From Enchytraeus crypticus (taxonomy: Eukaryota > Annelida > Clitellata > Enchytraeida > Enchytraeidae), in the NCBI GenBank assembly GCA_905160935.1, contig CAJHZI010000474.1:372001-436000 (forward strand): 64,000 nucleotides of DNA. The letters run 5' to 3'. The translations under genes and the position numbers were made by a program. Position 1 is the stretch's first letter. Each line of letters starts with the position of its first letter. The notes beneath the pieces were generated by a model. That model ran no database searches, was not told the origin of the DNA, and saw only the letters and a program-made list of their open reading frames with translations. Positions 1-11,727 of the stretch are shown one piece after another.

Positions 1-671
1 CTTTTCGGTGTAATTTCTTTAATAAGCAATCTGGCCCTCCCAGAATCCAGTTTTTTGTTGGAAATTCGGCAATCAACCAATGTGAGCCACAACCCTTTAA
101 GAGGTACAAGTTTTTGTGAACTCTTAATCTGCTTTAGTAAACACCATTTTAAAATTTAAACAAAGACAGACTATGTTTGTAAAATCGTCTGTTATTGTTT
201 AAAATATACCGGAATTGTCACAAAAACTAGATTTAAGATTGATACTTTTCTTCTACTTTATAATTCTGAAACAATTTTCAAAATCGGTTCACAAATGTCA
301 AAGTTGTGGATGAAATACTGCGCACATGTTTTTTATGACTCACAGTGTATAACTACATAGATTACATAGTAGTGTTAATTAATGCTTTATGAAAAGTTAC
401 ATGCAGTTTAACTGCTTTGATGTTATTACAAGTATGGTTGCAGTATTATATCATTTGATATAATACTGTAACCATACTATATCATATTATGTCATCTGAT
501 ATTCTCTGCTCTAATCATTGTAAGGTGAATTGTGATTTCTATTTAATTAGTGCAAATCTTATTTATACCACAGATTTCAATATTATAATATATCGGATTA
601 TACTTATTATATTCAGATTTTACTTTAGCAAAATAGTCATTCAGATTACGGCTACGCTATCAATACATAAC
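1..671. other. Upstream region of zinc-finger gene, no gene seen
   Basis: AT-rich sequence with no convincing coding frame. The one distinct structure is a long inverted repeat at 431-478, listed separately. The region would contain the promoter of the zinc-finger gene that starts at 698, but I see no clear TATA box or initiator that I would call. Confidence 0.4.
431..478. repeat. Near-perfect inverted repeat upstream of ZF gene
   Basis: Arms at 431-453 and 456-478 (23 bp each, one mismatch) are separated by 2 bp and could form a cruciform or RNA hairpin. It lies about 220 bp upstream of the zinc-finger start codon. It may be a relic of a small foldback element or a regulatory structure; the sequence does not decide. 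Confidence 0.75.
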
Positions 672-697
672 CAATTGCTCAGATCAGCTGCAGTGCA
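672..697 (+). promoter_or_regulatory. Conserved block just upstream of ZF start codon
   Basis: The 26 bases before the ATG (core AGATCAGCTGCAGT) recur nearly unchanged before the other two copies of this first exon (29547-29571 reversed, and 63901-63926). It holds the E-box-like CAGCTG. Conservation outside the coding frame in all three copies suggests 5' UTR or core promoter carried by the duplication; it may also simply reflect recent duplication. Confidence 0.5.
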
Positions 698-1070
698 ATG
701 TCTGGAACATCTTCAATAAAGTTAGAAATTGAACCGTCACATGTCGCTGTTGTTGATTATGATTTGACTGAACAATCGTCTCTGAGTGAAGATTGTTTAC
801 CAGTAGGATGTGAAAGTGAATCTGCCATGAAATATGAAGTGACAGAGTTTACAGATGTAAAAGTTGAGGATCTCATAGATTCATCTGATTGTAAATCTGA
901 GGATGTTATGCAAGACATATTGTTGGAGTTTTGTTCAGCTTCATCTTTAACTTCAAGCAGTCAGTTGTGTGCTGCTGAATGTCTCAACACTTCTCTACAG
1001 AGTTGTGCACAGCCTCTATCTGAGAGTCTTGCATCAAGTAATCAGTTTTCTGATGTGCCAATTGTGACAG
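698..1070 (+). CDS. C2H2 zinc-finger gene, exon 1 (acidic N-terminus)
   Basis: The exon encodes 124 residues beginning MSGTSSIKLEIEPSH, rich in Ser, Asp and Glu, with no recognised domain; such acidic leaders often precede finger arrays in animal ZF transcription regulators. It ends ...ATTGTGACAG followed by GTTTAT, a donor in phase 1. Exon 2 (19756) starts in the matching phase: the joined codon is GGT (Gly) and the reading runs VTG-VTDSS. Joined CDS is 1377 nt, 458 residues. Two paralogous exons of the same design occur in this window, and the complete minus-strand one has exactly the same length (373 bp). A LINE 3' end lies about 60 bp into the intron. Reading past the donor would add only seven residues before a stop, so splicing is the better explanation. 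Uncertain point: the very long intron. Confidence 0.75.
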
Positions 1071-1129
1071 GTTTATTCTTGTATTTATCTTAAAACTTTG
1101 TTTGTTTCCGGTGCATAGCAACTCTCACA

Positions 1130-1425
1130 GTAAGCTAATAATAAAATCAAAGAGAGTTGGTACATATAGACAGTTGATAAATGTATTAAGAAATAGGAAG
1201 AAGAGTTGAATAGGACACATTCTAAGGAGGATAATCTACTAAAGGAGGGCATAGAGGGTAGAATGGAAGGAAAAAAGGCAGCTCTAGGCAGGCAGAGATT
1301 AGGTGTGTTAGATGAAATTAGAGACCCACTCATATATGGACATGGGAGGAAAGCGGAAGACACAAAAGAGTGGAGGCGTTATATTCCATGGACCTGCCAG
1401 TAGGCAGTGCACAAAGAGAGAGAAA
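1130..1425 (+). mobile_element. Non-LTR retrotransposon 3' end (decayed)
   Basis: Decayed reverse-transcriptase C-terminal region. Frames read RNRKKS then IGHILRRDNLLKEGIEGRMEGK, followed near 1340-1400 by GRKAEDTKEWRRYIPWTCQ and a stop, then GGCAGTGCAC and a short (AG)n tail. The same terminal segment, usually with a (GA)n or (CT)n tail, recurs at least eight times in the window and defines one LINE family here. This copy is 5'-truncated with broken frame. Confidence 0.7.
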
Positions 1426-2039
1426 AAGTGAAGTTCAAACAACTGTGGATCAGTTAGCAATGGTAGTTTGTTGGCTGCAAGTGTTTCGAGGAACTTCCAG
1501 GTCACACCATCCATTGAAATTTGAATTGACTTATTTTGTTAAAATTTAAGCCAAAATATTCTCAATATCATCTTAAAAGGTAAAGGAATCAATTTTTCCT
1601 AACGAAGCATAATAATACTAGTATAAGAAGACTAGTCACTGAATCTGTGAAAGCCCGAAATACATCCTTCAGTGTTATCAATTGCACCTGGAAAACCTAG
1701 GAAGGGAATATGAAGTGGCTTACAGAGTGGTACCACGACAAAGCAGTGACTCAGAGCACTACAATCAGACTAGTGAACGATTAATCTCTCCAGTGGCAAC
1801 TTAAGCTGCAGAAAAATGAATAAATAGAAAACGTGTACAGAATAAGTTTAACACATTTGAGCTGTGTTGTTGGTGGCGACTTGTAAGAGTTAAATGTAAA
1901 GAAATTGTCAAATTCTGCAGTGCCTGAATAAATTAGGGAGACCCAGCCATTGGAATATATTATTTTGAAGTCAAATTGAACATTACTTTACATGACAATA
2001 GTTAATGGGGGGATGTGGGGACAATTGCCATCGATTGGT

Positions 2040-2135
2040 TTTGTTATAGACTCTCTCTGTCTCTAGCGTTCTGCCAAGTGGAAGGTCCAAGGTACATTTT
2101 CCTACTCACTTGTTGCCATTCACACTCCTTAAAGA
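2040..2135 (-). mobile_element. LINE 3'-end fragment
   Basis: Short (CT)n followed by GTTCTGCCAAGTGGAAGGTC and a run ending in CTACTCACT, which is the reversed terminus of the LINE family described at 1130-1425. It is heavily truncated and diverged. Confidence 0.45.
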
Positions 2136-2319
2136 GCATCCCATCGATCAATCAACTAATTAATTCCTTCAAAAAATGTAAAAATAAAAGAATTAGTTAC
2201 AAAATCCAATGAAATATAATACATTTTATGTCTGAACCTATATTAGAAGTTCAACAGTGTGAATGAAGCAAGTTAGCAAGTCACAGTACGTACGGTAACG
2301 AGAATTGTAATAATAATAA

Positions 2320-2585
2320 CCTTCGACAATTTTTATAGCGGTGTCATGGCCGGTGTCCGGTCTTAGCGACTGCTTTAAAGGTTCCTGACAAGTAATTATT
2401 AATCCTTTCCATGGTTAACCTTATCTTTGCTATTGATAGCGCCAATCAGCAGAAAGCTCTGATGCAAGATTAACCTTCCATGGGCCCAAGGGGATATCCA
2501 TCATTACTTGACTGACCTGGGCTTTGAACCCAGGCCACTTGTATCCGAGGCTAACAATTTAACCGTTACGCCATATCCCCTCCCC
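2320..2585 (-). mobile_element. tRNA-derived SINE (family C)
   Basis: Read on the minus strand from the right end, it shows a polymerase III box A-like TGGCGTAACGGTTAA and, about 35 bases later, box B-like GGGTTCAAAGCC, the layout of a tRNA-derived SINE head. A related body segment (ttttatagc-gtgtcatgg) recurs near 24410. It is not a functional tRNA gene, because the arms do not fold into a cloverleaf with a normal acceptor stem. Confidence 0.6.
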
Positions 2586-3239
2586 AATTAGTCAGGGCCT
2601 ACAGCTATCTCCATTCTACATGCCGGCTCCTTTGCACGGATTATAAATAAAGCTGGGGAATGGGGAGGGGTGTGTGCTGATATTGACGGCAGGCAATGTT
2701 TAATACATACCAATATATTTATTAGGTATATCTTCATTTATTATCAGAATGGCATTAAATAATTTGCAAAGAAAATATTTTTCAATTAATTATCAAATGA
2801 TTATCAAATCATGTCGCAATTTATATTTAATATGTTTAAATTTTTAAAAATCGAGTGAAAATACCTTATATTTATGAAATATCTTACATTATAAATGCCT
2901 GCCGCAAAACAGTCAACTGTTGAGTGACCCTCCAATGAATAAGAAAATATACAAGGTGATTTTTTCAAAGTAAACAAGTTTTGCGAAAGATCTATACGTA
3001 TACCTTATCTTTATTCAAGTCCGAGTGTCTTCCAGACCAATACTCATATAGCTACATGTGGCCTACTGTAGAAAAACACCGATCTGACAGCTAGTGGAGG
3101 TTGCATATAATTGTTCATGGTAGGCCTAAACTACTATATACTATAGTGGTAGAATGTGAATTACACAGAACTATAAGTCTAATGAGTGTAGTCATTAAAT
3201 CTGTTTTAGAATTCTGCTAATTTAGAAATAAAATCAGAT

Positions 3240-3445
3240 CTGAAATCAATCCTGTGCAATATGGTTTTATGGATGATTCTGGTACAAGAAATGCTATTTT
3301 CATTCTCAGAATTGAATAAGGATCTATACCTTTGTTTCATTGATTATACTAAAGCGTTTGACAAAGTTTGAAACAGCAAATTGAGAGATCTTCTACAAGA
3401 ATTAGATATAGATGGCAAAGACATAAGGATTACTAGTAATTCAAG
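3240..3445 (+). mobile_element. LINE reverse-transcriptase fragment
   Basis: Two frames together read QYGFMDDSGTRNAIF, then LYLCFIDYTKAFDKV and LRDLLQELDIDGKDIRIT. These match the region around RT motif A (F-D-x-x-KAFD) of non-LTR retrotransposons. Stops and a frameshift show it is dead. It ends close to the pogo element that starts at about 3509. Confidence 0.75.
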
Positions 3446-3508
3446 AAGCTGCGATGAGATATGAGATCGAGTATAGTCATCATACTCAAATCATAGTATA
3501 CCGTATAC

Positions 3509-6345
3509 AGTAGAGTAGGGTGGGGCAAGTTGCCCACCTTAAGCCAAGTATGGTTTAGTGTAACTATTATTTGGAGTAATAAGGAAATTCTAAGTTTGAA
3601 TGATAGATAATTTAATGTACCATGTCAAACATCAGAATAATATTCCACAACAATCATTTATTTGAACAAATATAAAAATATGAAATGTCTAAACTGTGGG
3701 CATCTTGCCTCTGCCTCGGGGTAAGTTGCCCATGTATAAGCGTCTAGCCCCATATACAGTTTTTGTTCGAAAATCTACATGTCATCAACGTCAGAGTCGC
3801 AATTGGGGCAAATAAAGTAATCTCGTCCAGCTGTGCAGGCCAGGTGCGCCCAGTAGTGACACACTTGATACTGAATCCATGGTTCTTTTGGTCTGCTGAA
3901 TGTCTCACAACAGATCAGGCAAGTCCACTCATCATCCTCATCGTCTGAACTCTCATCAAGTTGCTTCTTGCTTTTCTTGGCGAGGCGACTTGTGCTCTCC
4001 TGAGGGATCCGTTTGGTAGTTTTCGGTTTGTTAGGTTTGCACTTTCCCTCTTCCGGCTTCGGAACTTTGGCAGCTTTTGCTTTCCCCCTGCCCTTTGCTA
4101 TACCTTTTTCAAGTAGACTTCGTTTATAAGGCGAAGAAGTGACAGCTACAGCTGACTCAGCTCTCCGGGTTCTTGCACGAGCTGCTGAGATCTTTGGGCG
4201 AGAACTCAGGATTATTATCAAACTGCGCACAGTATCTCTTTTTTTGCTTTCAGAAGTCTGAACTTCATCGAATTGATCAGCAACAAGCTGGACTTCATTG
4301 CTTTGTTCAGTGGTAGGCTGAACTTCATTGCTTTGTTCAGTGGCAGCTAGCTGAACTTCGTTGCCTTGTAAAGTGACCAACTGGACTTCAAAGCTTTCGT
4401 CAGTAGGATGTTAGACTTCATTGTTTGGTTCAGGGGCAAGCTGTACTAGATTGCAATTGTCAGGTGCAGACTAGACTTCGTTGACATGATTAGGAGCTGC
4501 TTGAACTCCAGTTTGCTCCTCCCGTTCTGTAGAGACTGAGAGCTGCGGCACGTTCGGTGGATTTATGTCTGATGGTTGCGGTAGCACTTCATCAGTTACA
4601 TTTGCAGAAGTGAAATCTTCATTGGTAAAGATATTGGAGTCATATGGCCCTAATCCACAACACTGGACCACTCGAATTACTTTATCTGGATTTGCTGATC
4701 TTACAAATGCTTTACCAAAGATTTCAGCCTTTTCAAAAAAAGATATTCGCTTTCCAGGGTTTCCAACCATCCAGGAATCTGCCTCTGAGTTATATGCAGA
4801 CTTCAAGGATTTGGAATATGTTCGATCTAGCGCCTGCATTTTGTGGGTTGAGTGCGGTTGCAATGTGAACAGTTGAATGCCGCTATCTCGGCCGCAGTTA
4901 ATGGCCGCCAGTGTTTTATGGCTGTGATGACCATCCATTATAAATTATAAGTTGAGCTTGTTTAGATGAATTTGTGAATTGGACGAAGTGTTACAGCCAT
5001 TTCACAAATAGATCGGAGTCATTCCTTCCATTGGGGCTGCAGCAACCGATGGACTGCAGTGGGGCGCCATGCATGAGAGAATCAACCATTCGCTTTCGAG
5101 GGAAGATCATCATAGGAGGAAGGTGAACGCCTGATGCATTCACAGCGCAGATTACAGTGACTGACTTCCCTTTCTCGCCGCTCGTCACATGCTGACCTGT
5201 CTAATTCCCCGGAAAGCAATAACTTTTCCAGGCTTATGCACATTGGTTATGCCCGTCTCATCAATATTCCAAATTCTACTTGGAATGAATTTATCCATCT
5301 GTAGAAGGCTACAGCCCGAGAGAGGTTTGTGCCTTGGGGTTGTCATAGGCTAAGATCGCTATAACGACATAGGAAGCATCTGAGCCAATCTATTCCAGCT
5401 TTCTTTAAATCGAAATTGAATGCATGGTTCAAACCATAGGATTGAGCTACATCAAATGCTAGTTTTCTCACATCATCTGTAGTCAGACCATACATGCATT
5501 TCTCCATGAATTGTATGTGGTCATGAATCTCCTGCTCGACATGCTGCGGTAGAGCTGTCTGCACTGGACCGAGGTGAATGACCCCTGGAGATGCAACGAC
5601 CCCATCTCTGTGACGTCTTCTTCGACCCCATCTCTGTGAAGTGCGAGCAGGAACATCAGACGCCTTACTAGCCCTAATGAGAGGCATGTTATCTTTGAGT
5701 GCTTTAAGCGCATCTTGTAGATTTTGTTCTCCATAATTTCCTCGCGTCGATTTTGAAATTTTCGATTTCGTACCATGGCTAATATGCACACAATAAGTCT
5801 AAGCTATTGCTCTTGCCATATATTCGCATAATTATATAATTAACAAGGTAAATAAACGAATAGGACATAATATGCTTTGTTTAATTACATGCTTGCGTGC
5901 GATGCAAAGATGCCCACAACGCATGAGGTAAGACGCCTACTGGGCGTCTTACCCCACGTCATAAGTAGGCGTCTTGCCCCAGGAAGGTGTTGATATTAAA
6001 ATCCGCAACTATGGTGATGGTAAGCTTTATATCACTTGTTAATTAGCCTATACTCTAGCGAAGACATGCAATATAATATATGTCAAGATAAAATATTTTT
6101 ACCATGATCCGTATCGAAATGACATAACAATTAGTATCCAAAAATGTTATAAGAAACCCATTGAAATTACTAAAATCTAATTTGCATACTTATCTCGTCG
6201 AATCCTCAAAGTCAAGACAATAACAACGAATATTAGGAACAGGCGCGAATATCCGATACACAAAGCTAAAAAATCCTGCTAGGTTCTGCTAAAACAGCGG
6301 TGGGCGTCTTGCCCCCATTGGGCGACTTACCCCACCTTACCCACT
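3509..6345 (-). mobile_element. pogo-family DNA transposon (decayed, about 2.8 kb)
   Basis: The outer ends are imperfect inverted repeats built on GGTGGGGCAAGTTGCCCA (left, 3519-3537) and GGTGGGGTAAGTCGCCCA (right, reversed, 6318-6336). Both ends also carry subterminal repeats of the same GGGCAAG/CGCCTA type (3715-3750; 5905-5985; 6300-6315). Between them a minus-strand pogo/Tigger-like transposase pseudogene occupies 3778-5789. The exact end bases are uncertain by a few nucleotides and I could not confirm the expected TA duplication. Confidence 0.75.
3778..5789 (-). pseudogene. pogo-like transposase with C-terminal PHD-like finger, broken
   Basis: Reading on the minus strand: 5789-5343 encodes an N-terminal helix-turn-helix/CENP-B-type region (STRGNYGEQNLQDALKAL, then KKAGIDWLRCFLCRY). 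5270-5190 has NIDETGITNVHKPGKV, the first catalytic Asp of the DDE core. 5188-4991 has GKSVTVICAVNASG. 4938-4474 starts at DGHHSHKT, the second Asp region. Past that come acidic repeats of the NEVQL type, then at 3930-3780 a Cys/His cluster (CLICCETF...VCHYWAHLAC...YFICPNC) resembling a PHD finger, as in some animal pogo proteins. It is a pseudogene: at least two frameshifts (near 5190 and 4940) and two in-frame stops (near 4470 and 4410). Confidence 0.8.
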
Positions 6346-7552
6346 ACCATTACCAACCCTACTACCATTACCAACCAACTACCATTGCCAACTACCACTA
6401 CCAGTACCATTTACCAGCCTTACCCACCTTACCTACTGTGGAACAAGGCGGCGTTATTTGCAATCACAACACTGTGATCAGCCGAAATATTTCAAATTAC
6501 AAATATCATTTGAAACATGTACATATATTGTCGGCAGAATAGAATCTACCAGTCAGCCGAATTTAACAGCTAATTTAAAGCTTACTCATTTCAACAGCAA
6601 CTAGTAGTCTAGTAACATAGTTATCTGTCACGTGCTGTCCTAAAAATGGTTGAACAAGTGTGAAATAGGCCTACGCTAAGAAGAAGACTACGTAAATTGT
6701 GAATTGTAACTCGATGTTTTGTGTTATTAGTAACACTACGTTTTGTCTTAAGCGTGACACGATATTTTGCATATTTTGCGTCAATAGTTTTAAAAATAAG
6801 CTCGATCTTGTAATCATGTATTATTGGGGATTAAAATAAGCCCTTGGCTTTCTTCCATTGTTCCTGTTACCTAATTTTGACTAATGAGTGAAAAACGAAA
6901 GATGGTAGCAGTTCTGGTAAATTCTGGTAGTGACACGATGTTTTGTGTCATTAGTGACACGATGTTTAATGTCAATGGTGACAGACTTAATAATATGCAC
7001 CATACTTCAGAGAATGAGAATCTTTAAGAAGTATATTTTCACACAGTTTATTTTCATACAGTGAATTTTCATACGGTCGATTCTAGTGATTTATTGAAAT
7101 GATGTTTAACTTACATCATTACTACTACTAACAATCCAACTACAATTATAAATGTACATAGGGTCTACTGTATAGGCTGCATGTCAATCCATAAAATGAT
7201 AAAGAAGCAATTTTAAACATTGAATAATACTTTATGTATTGCTACCATGACAACTTCAAAAGTATCAGGTACCTTAAAAGTATCAGACAAGATGTTTGCC
7301 ATTCACTTGTATGCCATTCACTGTGTGTATTGGCCTGCTCTAATTCTTATCTAACCCAGTAGGTATAAACTCATCTAACTTAATGAGGTGCAATACAGTT
7401 TTAAGAATATAATACACAGTTTTAAATCCAAATGGATTTTTAAAAAATTGATTTAAAAGCAAAACTTTCAAACTGTCCTATAGCGTAAATAACATTTTCA
7501 CACTGGGCCTCTTTGCAATCCTTAATGCAGTCGAATAGTCTGAATCAGGAAA
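6346..7552. other. Intergenic/intronic, simple repeats only
   Basis: No supported gene. 6340-6440 is an imperfect run of (ACTACCATTACCA)-like units. 6715-6990 carries a loosely repeated GTGACACGATGTTTTGTGTC motif. Minus-strand TTTATT near 7085 and 7045 (AATAAA on the gene strand) could serve as poly(A) signals for the F-box gene, about 460-500 bp past its stop. Confidence 0.4.
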
Positions 7553-9052
7553 CTACATACCAATACCTTCATCACTATCATCGTCCTGATTTCTCTGATC
7601 GCCATTACTATCATCAGAATCATTGTTAGTTGGTTCTTCAAACCCGCTGAGCATTAGCACCTGTGGATGCCAACTAGTTCCATAGGGTTTATTATCATAC
7701 AGCTTTTCTCTGATCTTCAATCCATCCGGTAAATACTGCTCGCCATAATCCTGGATAGCTCTGCTGTATTCAAATCCTCCGACTCCAATTTCACAGTCCC
7801 ATTTGGTGTCATCGTATCTCACCGCACCACGAAGTAGTGTGACTGATTTCTTGCCGATCCTAGGGCATCCGTAAAGGTCAACCTTTCTTAGGTTTGGGCA
7901 CGCAACTATCAGATGTAACAGCCCATAGTCTCCGATGAAGGTAAACTGAGCCGTGAAATTCTGCAGTTTGCATTTATGAAATGGGACGAAGCAGTTATCA
8001 GTGATTTTTGCGCATCCACTAATATCGAGATCGGTCAGCTGTGCGCATTCGCTAACCACCCCTCTCAGCCCCTTGTCACTGACTTCACTTGTGTAGCAAT
8101 CGCCGATGGGTGTTATAGTGAGGGACTTTAGACCCCGGCAGTTTCGAGCAATTGCAAGCAGAACATCATCGCGTACGACATTAGTGAATTTCATCGTTAG
8201 ACTTTTGAGTCTGGAGAAATATGATATCATAAGCGCTGCTTTACGTAGCTTCGCTCCTCCTTTAAATTTACCTTTCAGTTTAAGAACTTCCAGAGACTTT
8301 GAAAATGTCGACTCCGCAATAGAAATCACAGCTTCACCCGACAATTCAGTACATTCTGAAATCAGTAATTCCTTCAGTTTGGGGCATTGAGTGGACATGT
8401 CAGCTATGCTCTTATCTGTCAGATGAAAGAGGCTGATCAATCTTAGTGTCTCCATTGCAGGTCCCAATGCTTCCATAAATGATCCGGTAACACAGCCATT
8501 TAGCTTGATGGTTAAATGCTTCAGCTTTGGGCAACCTCCTACAATTTCCTTGAAGCCCTCGTCGGAAGGATAGTGTCCCTCTATTGACAGAACCTGTAGA
8601 TACTGTAGCTTCGATGCACCGAGAAACCCGCTATCCCACACTAGAGGCACGTTTAGTTCAAGCTGTTTTATGTTAGGATTGCGTTCAATGATCAGCTGCA
8701 GCGTGCTGTTAGTGATGTGTTGAGCAAGTGGACCAACGAGTCTCACGTGCTTAAGATTCTCGCATCCCTTTTCCAAGATGCGGAGAGTATGGTCATTGAC
8801 AACGTCCGATGGTTCTTCTATCCACAGCTCTTCCAGGTCGAAGCGCTGTTTCAGCTTCCACTGAAGTTTACCGTGGTCTCTCCACGTAGTGCAGACTCTT
8901 TCCAGCCTGGCGAGGTCTGGAGCAGGCAGGTGGCTGAAAATGAGCTGAGTCATGTCAGTGCTGAGTTTAAATACTGGTGAGTCCTGATCGACCTGAGTTG
9001 TTCCTCTCTCGATATTTCCTGAAGCGATGACTTTATCATCTAATGATGCCAT
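7553..9052 (-). CDS. F-box / leucine-rich-repeat protein (FBXL type)
   Basis: Uninterrupted 499-residue frame in a single exon. Residues about 27-70 form an F-box (FKLSTDMTQLIFSHLPAPDL, then LERVCTTWRDH), which in known families binds Skp1. Residues about 90-420 contain repeated cysteine-containing LRRs of the kind CPKLKELLISECTELSG and CAQLTDLDISGCAKITD, which typically recruit substrates to an SCF E3 ubiquitin ligase. The last 40 residues are very acidic (DDSNGDQRNQDDDSDEGIGM). The start is the first Met in a clean context, with stops just upstream. It lies antisense inside the apparent intron of the zinc-finger gene. I cannot say which FBXL orthologue it is. High confidence that it is a real gene, since the frame is long, intact and composition-normal in a region full of decay. 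Confidence 0.93.
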   Translation of the reverse strand: MASLDDKVIASGNIERGTTQVDQDSPVFKLSTDMTQLIFSHLPAPDLARLERVCTTWRDHGKLQWKLKQRFDLEELWIEEPSDVVNDHTLRILEKGCENLKHVRLVGPLAQHITNSTLQLIIERNPNIKQLELNVPLVWDSGFLGASKLQYLQVLSIEGHYPSDEGFKEIVGGCPKLKHLTIKLNGCVTGSFMEALGPAMETLRLISLFHLTDKSIADMSTQCPKLKELLISECTELSGEAVISIAESTFSKSLEVLKLKGKFKGGAKLRKAALMISYFSRLKSLTMKFTNVVRDDVLLAIARNCRGLKSLTITPIGDCYTSEVSDKGLRGVVSECAQLTDLDISGCAKITDNCFVPFHKCKLQNFTAQFTFIGDYGLLHLIVACPNLRKVDLYGCPRIGKKSVTLLRGAVRYDDTKWDCEIGVGGFEYSRAIQDYGEQYLPDGLKIREKLYDNKPYGTSWHPQVLMLSGFEEPTNNDSDDSNGDQRNQDDDSDEGIGM

Positions 9053-10110
9053 TCTTAATTTAGACTGATAAAATAGAACACAAAATTAAAATAGTCTCAT
9101 ATAAAATAGCCTTATAAAATAGCCTCCGTGATGAGCATTTATCTAAAGACGTATAGTTAAGCCTAAGCTAAACTATTCTTTGAATAAAAATAGTTAAATG
9201 AAACTATAATGATAACTAAAACATATAGCAAACTTAAATTACATGTATTTTTAATTAAAAAGGAAAAGTTAGGCCTATTGAGCAACTTAAACTTTTGTAT
9301 TATTTAACATTTCATTTATACACAATTGCCTCATAAGTATTAAAGTATTATATTAAATAAAAAATTTGCTCATGACTAATTTATAATTTTATATTCACAT
9401 CAATTACTAGCTTAGGCTACAATCAACATATCAGATTAGAAAAATCTCTACCATCAAATGCATCACTTATTTTCACGGTGGCCTAGGGTCTGACATATTG
9501 ACTAACTATTTTAAATGTCAGATAAAGGTATTTATTAAAAAATTGCCTAGCTTAAAATTGCATTGACTCAATATTGACTTCCATGACATCATTAGTGGAT
9601 GAAGAAACGGAAGTTAAACCTTTTGTTCTGATTAATATTATATAGTTATCACTAAGAAATTGAAAGATATTCATGGCTTTCACAAAATTAATAGGCCTAC
9701 TATATTTGAACGATTATAAAATTCATTTTAGGCCCTACGTATGATTTCATATCAAGTCAATTTTTGCATTTTGTAGGGTTAAGCAAAGTTAAGTAGCTGA
9801 AAAATAGTACTAACAATTTCTTAGTCAGATTTTGTATAAAAAATAGGTAGTTAAACAATTAGCTAAAGTTACTCAAAATGTTCACAAACGTTTGCTCTAA
9901 CTTTAAAAGTAATTAAACTAACCTAGTTACTAGTAATTGTTTAACTGCTACCAGTCACTGGATATAGCGGCGTGATCATCCAGCATTTTTGTACATTATT
10001 ATTAACTGTACTTACATAAATAGTCAGATTTTCAAAATTTAAGAATTTAAATATTTCTGAAAATCAGAAGTTATAAATAAGAGCAACCTATGCCAGAAAA
10101 TTAGACATAC

Positions 10111-10160
10111 CTGATTATAGCGTAGTAAGGTAGAGAAAGCTATGCTTGTAGATATATCCA
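10111..10160 (-). other. Possible 3' edge of a 5' UTR exon of the F-box gene
   Basis: On the minus strand a good donor (CAG|GTATGT, border at 10111/10110) lies upstream of the F-box gene. A plausible acceptor (TTTATCAG, border at 9065/9064) sits 12 bases before its ATG. This would make a roughly 1.05 kb intron within the 5' UTR. It is inferred from splice signals alone; the exon's outer start is unknown. Confidence 0.25.
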
Positions 10161-10439
10161 AAGAAGATGTGTCGTATTCCTGTCGTCAATCGGCTCTAGT
10201 AACTGAAGTTTGTCAAATATAGTCCAATACTTAAATTTCCTTGTATTTATATGAAAGATCTCTGAATGCTCCAGAGTTCTCGACCAATCAGAAATCAGCG
10301 CGCTTCCATTGAACTGACAATGGAAGCCAACTAATCGAAGCTGAGTTATATTAAAGGGAATTTTTACGGGTTGATATATTAATCCGATTTCCATAGTCAG
10401 TCATAAATACTTACATATTACATAATACAAAATATCTGC

Positions 10440-10640
10440 CCGCCTCTCTTCCCCTCTCTCCTTCTTTCTTTATTTCTCTCTCTCTCTCTCTCTCTCTGTC
10501 TATTCTATCTCTATCTACTCTAATCGATCTATCTATCTAACTCTATCTTTATCTTCTCTGTTGTTTTGCAAATAGGCAGGTCCATGGTGTATATTCCTAC
10601 TGGCAGTGGCAGATATGAGGGGTTCAGGGTCTCTCTCCTT
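10440..10640 (-). mobile_element. (CT)n tract with LINE 3'-end fragment
   Basis: (CT)n-rich tract (about 10440-10560) followed by AGGCAGGTCCATGGTGTATA, the reversed terminus of the LINE family seen at 1130-1425. It is a 5'-truncated insertion whose tail is the microsatellite. Confidence 0.6.
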
Positions 10641-11727
10641 AGGCCCGGCTATAAAATTTATTACAATTACATTTGATCATGCAGCTATTTTAATGTATAA
10701 ATATGTATATAGACCTAAGAGTAAAAAGTGTAGCCTATAGTTAAATATTATGAACTCTGCACTTAATTTTATCAAGAAGTTTCATTTCCATCAATAAAAT
10801 ACTAGGCCTATTTATAGCCGACTTTTGATCGATGAAGTGATCACAGTGACAGAATTGTGTTCATTAATGCAAAAGGCAAAACTAGTGGCTCTTCTCATAC
10901 TATGTATATAAAACTATGCAATTTAAAACATTTAAGAATATTGTACAAATTGAAAGTAGGCTATAAGTCTTGTGATGGTGGGCAATATAACACAAAATGG
11001 GCTATATTTGTAGGGGAAGCCATATTATTCCAAAGTTATATGGGCTCTTTATTTCTAATAAATAAAGATATTTAATAATCAAGGACCTTTGCATTTTTGG
11101 CAATAACAGATAGCCTAATTAATTCAAACTGCTTCCTTTCATCATTTGCCCTAAAATAAAATTGTTCAACTGCTCTTTGTAGTTATTGTATTAAGATGTA
11201 GGCTATTTTTATCAACATGTAAATTTGCATATTTATTCATCGATCGTCGCTTTTCTCGAGACACATAGTATTTAGAGTTAGGCCTACGTTGCCTATTTAC
11301 ATTGTAACCTATTAGTTAGTGGCAGGGGAGTAAGTATCAATATGATTAGAATGCTACTGTTGTCCATGGCAACATCGAGCTCCATGGAACCAAATCTAAA
11401 CCGATGAGCAGCAAGTGGGTGGTCAATAAACGGTACTTGCCCAAATCCGGGAAATCAGTGCAAAGAAGGGTATAATCTGAATCGTACTAGTGGTGATCGA
11501 AAAGAGACAAAAAGTATGTTTTCTACATCAATACAGTCTCGATACAATATTTTACCGTATTGCTGTTGGTTTTGATCGATAGTCACGGTAATTTGTCTTG
11601 CAAGACCAATTAAGACAGTCATCATTTAATTGTGAGAGAAATATTTTGCTTAAGTTGTTTATTAATGTTTAAACACATAAGGATGTGACACAAAATTACT
11701 AATGACAATGGAGATATCGGTAATTTA
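10641..11727. other. AT-rich non-coding sequence
   Basis: I see no gene, RNA or recognisable mobile element. Short frames here look like chance. The palindromic octamer TAGGCCTA occurs at 10803 and 11279. Confidence 0.4.

Noticed and set aside
489-719. Open frame overlapping the zinc-finger start
   Set aside because: Hydrophobic AT-driven frame with no conservation in the paralogous upstream regions; it overlaps the better-supported exon in another frame.
8106-8980. Plus-strand open frames within the F-box gene
   Set aside because: Antisense shadows of the 499-codon minus-strand gene, with no domain or splice support.
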